Part shown: piece by piece, positions 20,084-23,811 of the stretch
Layout of the letters: every line of letters starts with the position of its first letter
Position numbering within the stretch: the stretch's first letter is position 1
Source: Pelargonium nanum
Taxonomy: Eukaryota > Streptophyta > Magnoliopsida > Geraniales > Geraniaceae
DNA length: 23,811 nt
NCBI GenBank assembly: GCA_036897485.1
Contig: JAYMTF010001372.1
Coordinates: 1-23,811 of the forward strand
Reading direction: 5' to 3'
Notes under the pieces: model-generated
Databases searched by the model: none
Told to the model about the DNA's origin: nothing
What the model saw: only the letters and a program-made list of their open reading frames with translations
Position numbers and translations under genes: made by a program

Positions 20084-23000
20084 CTGATTTCTAATCTTTT
20101 CAGTTTTTATTTTAATTTGGTGTAAAAGTTACATACTGCAGCATATTGCTTATCTCCACGTCAGTTATGGAGTGATCTGAAGTTTAATCCCTGAACTTGT
20201 TATTTTTAGAATTTTCTCCAACTCATCACCGTGAAGCTGCCCGTCATTTTCACACCCACTTCGTCTTCTCTTCTCACCGAAGCTTTTTGGGTTCTTCTGT
20301 CCCTTCTCCGTCAAAAACTCTGACGACCTAGTGATAAATATGAAACAACTAGAAATTGGTTACCATGCGCGCGTATGTATATATATCTTAGAATCAAATT
20401 TATGATGGCAACTCTTTTGATCTTAAGGTTTGATTTGAGGACATGATGATGATATAGAGGAATAGCCAGGATGGTACTGGGCAGCATGGAGGTTAGGCAG
20501 CCTTTTTAGGTAAAAGGTCCACTTCTTAGGTTCATTTATTGTAATGTGACTCTCATATCTATAATGTATAATGTATAGTAGACATGTTACACAGCTGACA
20601 TCTACATACACCCAGGCCCAGCTATATCTTAATAATATAGATAGGAATAGAAAGAGATAAATATTTTTGTTTTGTTTAAACAATTTGTCCCATTGTGAAT
20701 GGTCACCTTCACTTTTAATTATATAATTATAAATATACTTCAATTACAAATAAAATTGTTACAATAAAGTTTGATAAAACAGTTGCTTGCTACATCATAT
20801 GCATATGTGCATAATATGTGATAAAGTCCGAGTATAATTGTCAAAACAGTTAAATATAGTTTTGTTTTCTATACAATTCTAATATGTAATAAATTTTGAG
20901 TGTAATTGTCAAATTAGTCGATCATAATATGACTTTCTTTCCAAAGTTTTATACATTATAAGTATTGATCATCATACTAAATTAAAATGACGTGACCCAT
21001 GATATTGAGTGTGTATCATTATAATTGAGCCTACAACAATCGCACAATTAAAAACCGTAAAAATATTTACATATTCAAACGCTAACAAGTCTAGGCCCAC
21101 GCATAAATTAAGTCCAAAACTCTCACCAAAGCTCCTCTTTTTACCTTTTCATTTCTTGTATCTTCATAGTTACTTGATGGCAAAGGAATATATATAGAAG
21201 AGATTGATTTTGGCATATCCATGATCATCCAAAGTAGCTAGCAATGGGCATCACAATAAGAGCACCATAAATGAACAAAATTAAAGTCATTTTCAATATT
21301 CATTGGAGCTAGCTAGCTAGCAATTTAACTAACTGTTTTGAAGCTTTATGGTGAGAGAGAGCTAAAGTGCAAGTGGACACACAAAGATAAGGTTCTCTCT
21401 TTACTTTTAGTTTAATTTGTGGGGGTAGCAACTAGCAACAGCCAATGCCAATTCCAATTCCAATTCAAAATGCCAATATTGGTCTCATGCATGCATAAGC
21501 ATGAGCTCTCTACTGCATTTTCCCAACATTATTCTCTTATCATTCACATCCCACTTACACCTACCTTTTATTATTTTACAAATAACATATTGTTATAGAG
21601 GGAATCAATATATATTTATATAGTGCTTTCTTTTTATTGGTTTTTTAAGCTCAAGAGTTGCCTAAGATTGACCATTTGGAAGATGCTAAAGTTTAATATT
21701 TTGTTAATCATGGCAAAGTTCAATTGATCCATTTGTTAAATGAGATGAATTATGTAAACTAAATATAACTTGTTTACGAGCAGACTGACACGTCATGAAA
21801 CAAATAAAATGTATAATAATTGAGTTTAAAATTACAAATTTTGATCTGGCACATTTAAATGAACAGGTTGATATTGAGTTTACATTGTCCAATATATTTG
21901 ACAAAATTAATTTATATGAGTCATAATTTACACGGTATATTAAAAAAAAATACATTTTCATTCTTAAATAGCTAGGTTACACATGTTCGAAATGAACACA
22001 AATTCGATAAACTGAACTCAAATATACTTAAATTCGTGTCATGTTTGTATCATTATCCAAATTCGCAGCTCTAGGTGCAATTTAAAAATTATTTGGTAAA
22101 ATCGATTGCAAGAGAGCATAACTTTTTTTTCACAGTTAAATTCATAAATGATCAATTAATTATAAACTCTTATAATGTTTGAATTCTAATTATTTTTTTA
22201 GTTATAAATAATAGTAGAATTAAAATCTCAAATTTTGTCTTTTTCAACATTGGTGACGAAATTGATTAAGAATCAGTTAAATTCATAACCATTTTTCTAT
22301 GTAAGAACTAATAAGTTTCTTTTGTAGGGAGAGAAAATTAGAGAGGAGAAGTGTAATTCACTCCCATTCGTGCCCTCACATTTTGATGAAAGAAATATAG
22401 ATAAAAATGTCGAACAAGTCGACTTTATAAGTTCAATTTTGTAAATTTTTAACTGGAGAATTTTACTTTTGAATCTTCAATTTAAATATAAATCTTTAAA
22501 GTTGAAAATTTGTTTTTAAAGACTAGAACACCGACTTTTGAATTTTCATGAATTTAAGGATCGACTCTTAAAACCTAATAGTCAATCATTCACATCGACC
22601 CATCATCCAAAATAATTTTCCAATGCATTCCAAATAACATTTACTAAATAATGTAACTTTATAGAATTTATTTTGAGTTCTTTAATTTCAAAGCAAATAT
22701 AAAATATAAATCCAATTTCCAATTTATTTCAAATGAAGCTTACCAATCAACCCACCCATAGTCATGTTAGCTTACCTATTTATATATGTACATTAAAAAA
22801 AATACATTTTCTACATCAATCATGATTATGGATTGACATTATATTATAGATAGGATTGACTTTGGATGATCTCAAAAGACCGACAATAACTTTATTCTTC
22901 TACTTCTTCTATGTATTAACAAATATCAATGATTTGTTGAGTCATCACAATTCTCATATTATATTATGTTCCAATTTATGCCCAAAGAAGGTGAGACTAT

Positions 23001-23117
23001 AAAAAATAATGTTAATGTAAACTTATGTTATGGCAGAATGCAATATATTCAACGAAAACAAAAATAATCATAATTATTTTTATGACAAAATTATTGGCAA
23101 GGCTTTAACAATATAAA
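20084..23117. other. Intergenic AT-rich spacer, no supported gene
   Basis: No conserved frame is visible; the frames at 20423-20743 (minus), 21009-21197 and 21704-21961 (minus) have no family resemblance I can name. A diverged near-tandem duplication (GATAAAGTCCGAGTATAATTG-like unit) lies at about 20814-20950, with a period near 68 bp. 21300-21540 is less AT-rich and contains GCTAGCTAGCTAGC (about 21307-21320) and CATGCATGCA (21486-21495), the latter matching the plant RY element core. Without a gene nearby I do not call these regulatory. Confidence 0.45.
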
Positions 23118-23446
23118 ATTTTAGAGAATCATTATATGTACAAAAATTTGTACAAATTCTTTTTATACAAAATGATGTGGCAATTAAAGAGACATGACAC
23201 ATCAATTAATCTATTGATGAGTTGATCAAATTACAACACGCCACATGTACAGTAGGTCTTATAAACCGGGCGCTTCGCGCCAGAAATTCATGCGAGGATG
23301 GTGGTATCATATATGTCGAATTTTTATTCGTTTAAACTTAATTTTAAATCACAAAATATGAAAAATAGATGAGTCATGTAGGCTGCCACATCACTTTGTA
23401 CACTAAATTTTGTACAAAATTTGAGATATTTAGCATTTTCTAAAAA
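23118..23446. mobile_element. MITE with TTGTACAAA-type inverted arms
   Basis: The left arm (23118 to about 23184) and the complement of the right arm (about 23385-23446) share TTTTAGA, TTTGTACAAA and, after one indel, TACAAAnTGATGTGGCA. The core (about 23185-23384) includes a GC-rich hairpin, GGGCGCTTCGCGCC, at about 23269-23282, in otherwise AT-rich DNA. No open frame of note is present. The outer boundaries are uncertain by about 10 bp and I could not fix the target-site duplication. Confidence 0.6.
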
Positions 23447-23556
23447 TTTATAACTATAGCGCGCCAGTAAGATACGCGTACTTTATTGTGGAACAAAATT
23501 TGGTGACTGATTTAGCGATGGAATCTAGTCATTTGACTCAAGTGTAGGACAATTAC

Positions 23557-23811
23557 TTAGTGCTTGTTTGTTTTCTCTACTTGCTCCTTAAAGGAGCTGT
23601 CACATGGGATTGACTTAAAGGAGGTTGGTGCCACATGTGATGTAGGTTGTTTGGTAAAAAATGGATTTTGGCCCCTTTAAGGAGTGGAACAGTGAAAAGC
23701 TCCTTAAAGGAGCTGTTTTGGGAGCTAAACTGCTCCAGTGGAGAACAGTAGCTCCGTTAAGGAGCTGAAACTGAAGAAATGGTCGACCGTTTAAATAGAA
23801 ATGGTCGACTG
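23557..23811. repeat. Cluster of GCTCCTTAAAGGAGC palindromes, cut by the window edge
   Basis: Perfect 15-bp palindromes lie at 23583-23597 and 23699-23713. Imperfect versions lie at 23670-23687 (GCCCCTTTAAGGAGTGG) and 23751-23765 (GCTCCGTTAAGGAGC). GGTCGAC(C/T)G-type sequence is repeated at 23782 and 23803. The left start, near GTGCTTGTTTGTTTTC, resembles the ends of plant hAT-like MITEs. The right end lies outside the window, so the element type remains open. Confidence 0.6.

Noticed and set aside
20231-20250. TGAAGCTGCC, matching the first half of miR167
   Set aside because: The match stops after about 10-12 bases and no complementary arm is visible nearby, so it is not a MIR167 precursor.
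20461-20485. TAGCCAGGATGG, resembling the start of miR169
   Set aside because: The sequence diverges after the first dozen bases and no opposing arm of the expected GGCAGG...TTGGCTA kind is present.
20423-20743. Minus-strand open frame of 106 codons
   Set aside because: Its composition follows the AT-rich background and I recognise no domain or signal peptide.
21480-21510. CATGCATGCA as a functional RY seed-promoter element
   Set aside because: No gene with a start downstream is visible in the window, so there is nothing for it to control here.

Overview
The window is nuclear DNA of a flowering plant, most likely a woody eudicot (rosid). Both protein genes are split by GT-AG introns, their spliced products match Arabidopsis orthologues nearly end to end, and the spaces between them hold small plant transposons (MITEs, SINE, TRIM, LINE remnants, a CACTA derivative). 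The species assignment is inference. I found no tRNA or rRNA gene, no CRISPR array and no bacterial-type operon.

Layout. 1-965: the edge of a probable SINE, a foldback MITE and the promoter/leader of gene 1. 966-7115 (+): a complete 11-exon gene for COG6, a subunit of the conserved oligomeric Golgi tethering complex, 694 residues when spliced; intron 2 carries an RTE-type LINE tail. 7116-10780: a gene-poor spacer with an L1-type LINE 3' end and a 241-bp hAT-like element just upstream of gene 2. 11012-17046 (+): a complete 7-exon gene for a WAT1-related EamA/DMT-family membrane transporter of 397 residues. Its introns hold an array with telo-box motifs, two MITEs, a TRIM and a tRNA-derived SINE. 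17047-23811: about 6.8 kb of AT-rich intergenic DNA with no gene I can support, but with a CACTA MITE, a tandem duplication, another MITE and, at the right edge, a cluster of short palindromes.

The two genes share a strand but no evident pathway: one acts in retrograde vesicle tethering at the Golgi, the other is a multi-pass membrane carrier. I see no new biological system. The points most worth a second look are the telo-box-bearing repeat array in the first intron of the transporter gene, a possible 5'-leader intron that decides its N-terminus, a MITE ending 48 bp before a splice acceptor, and several small elements whose ends and target duplications can be read directly.
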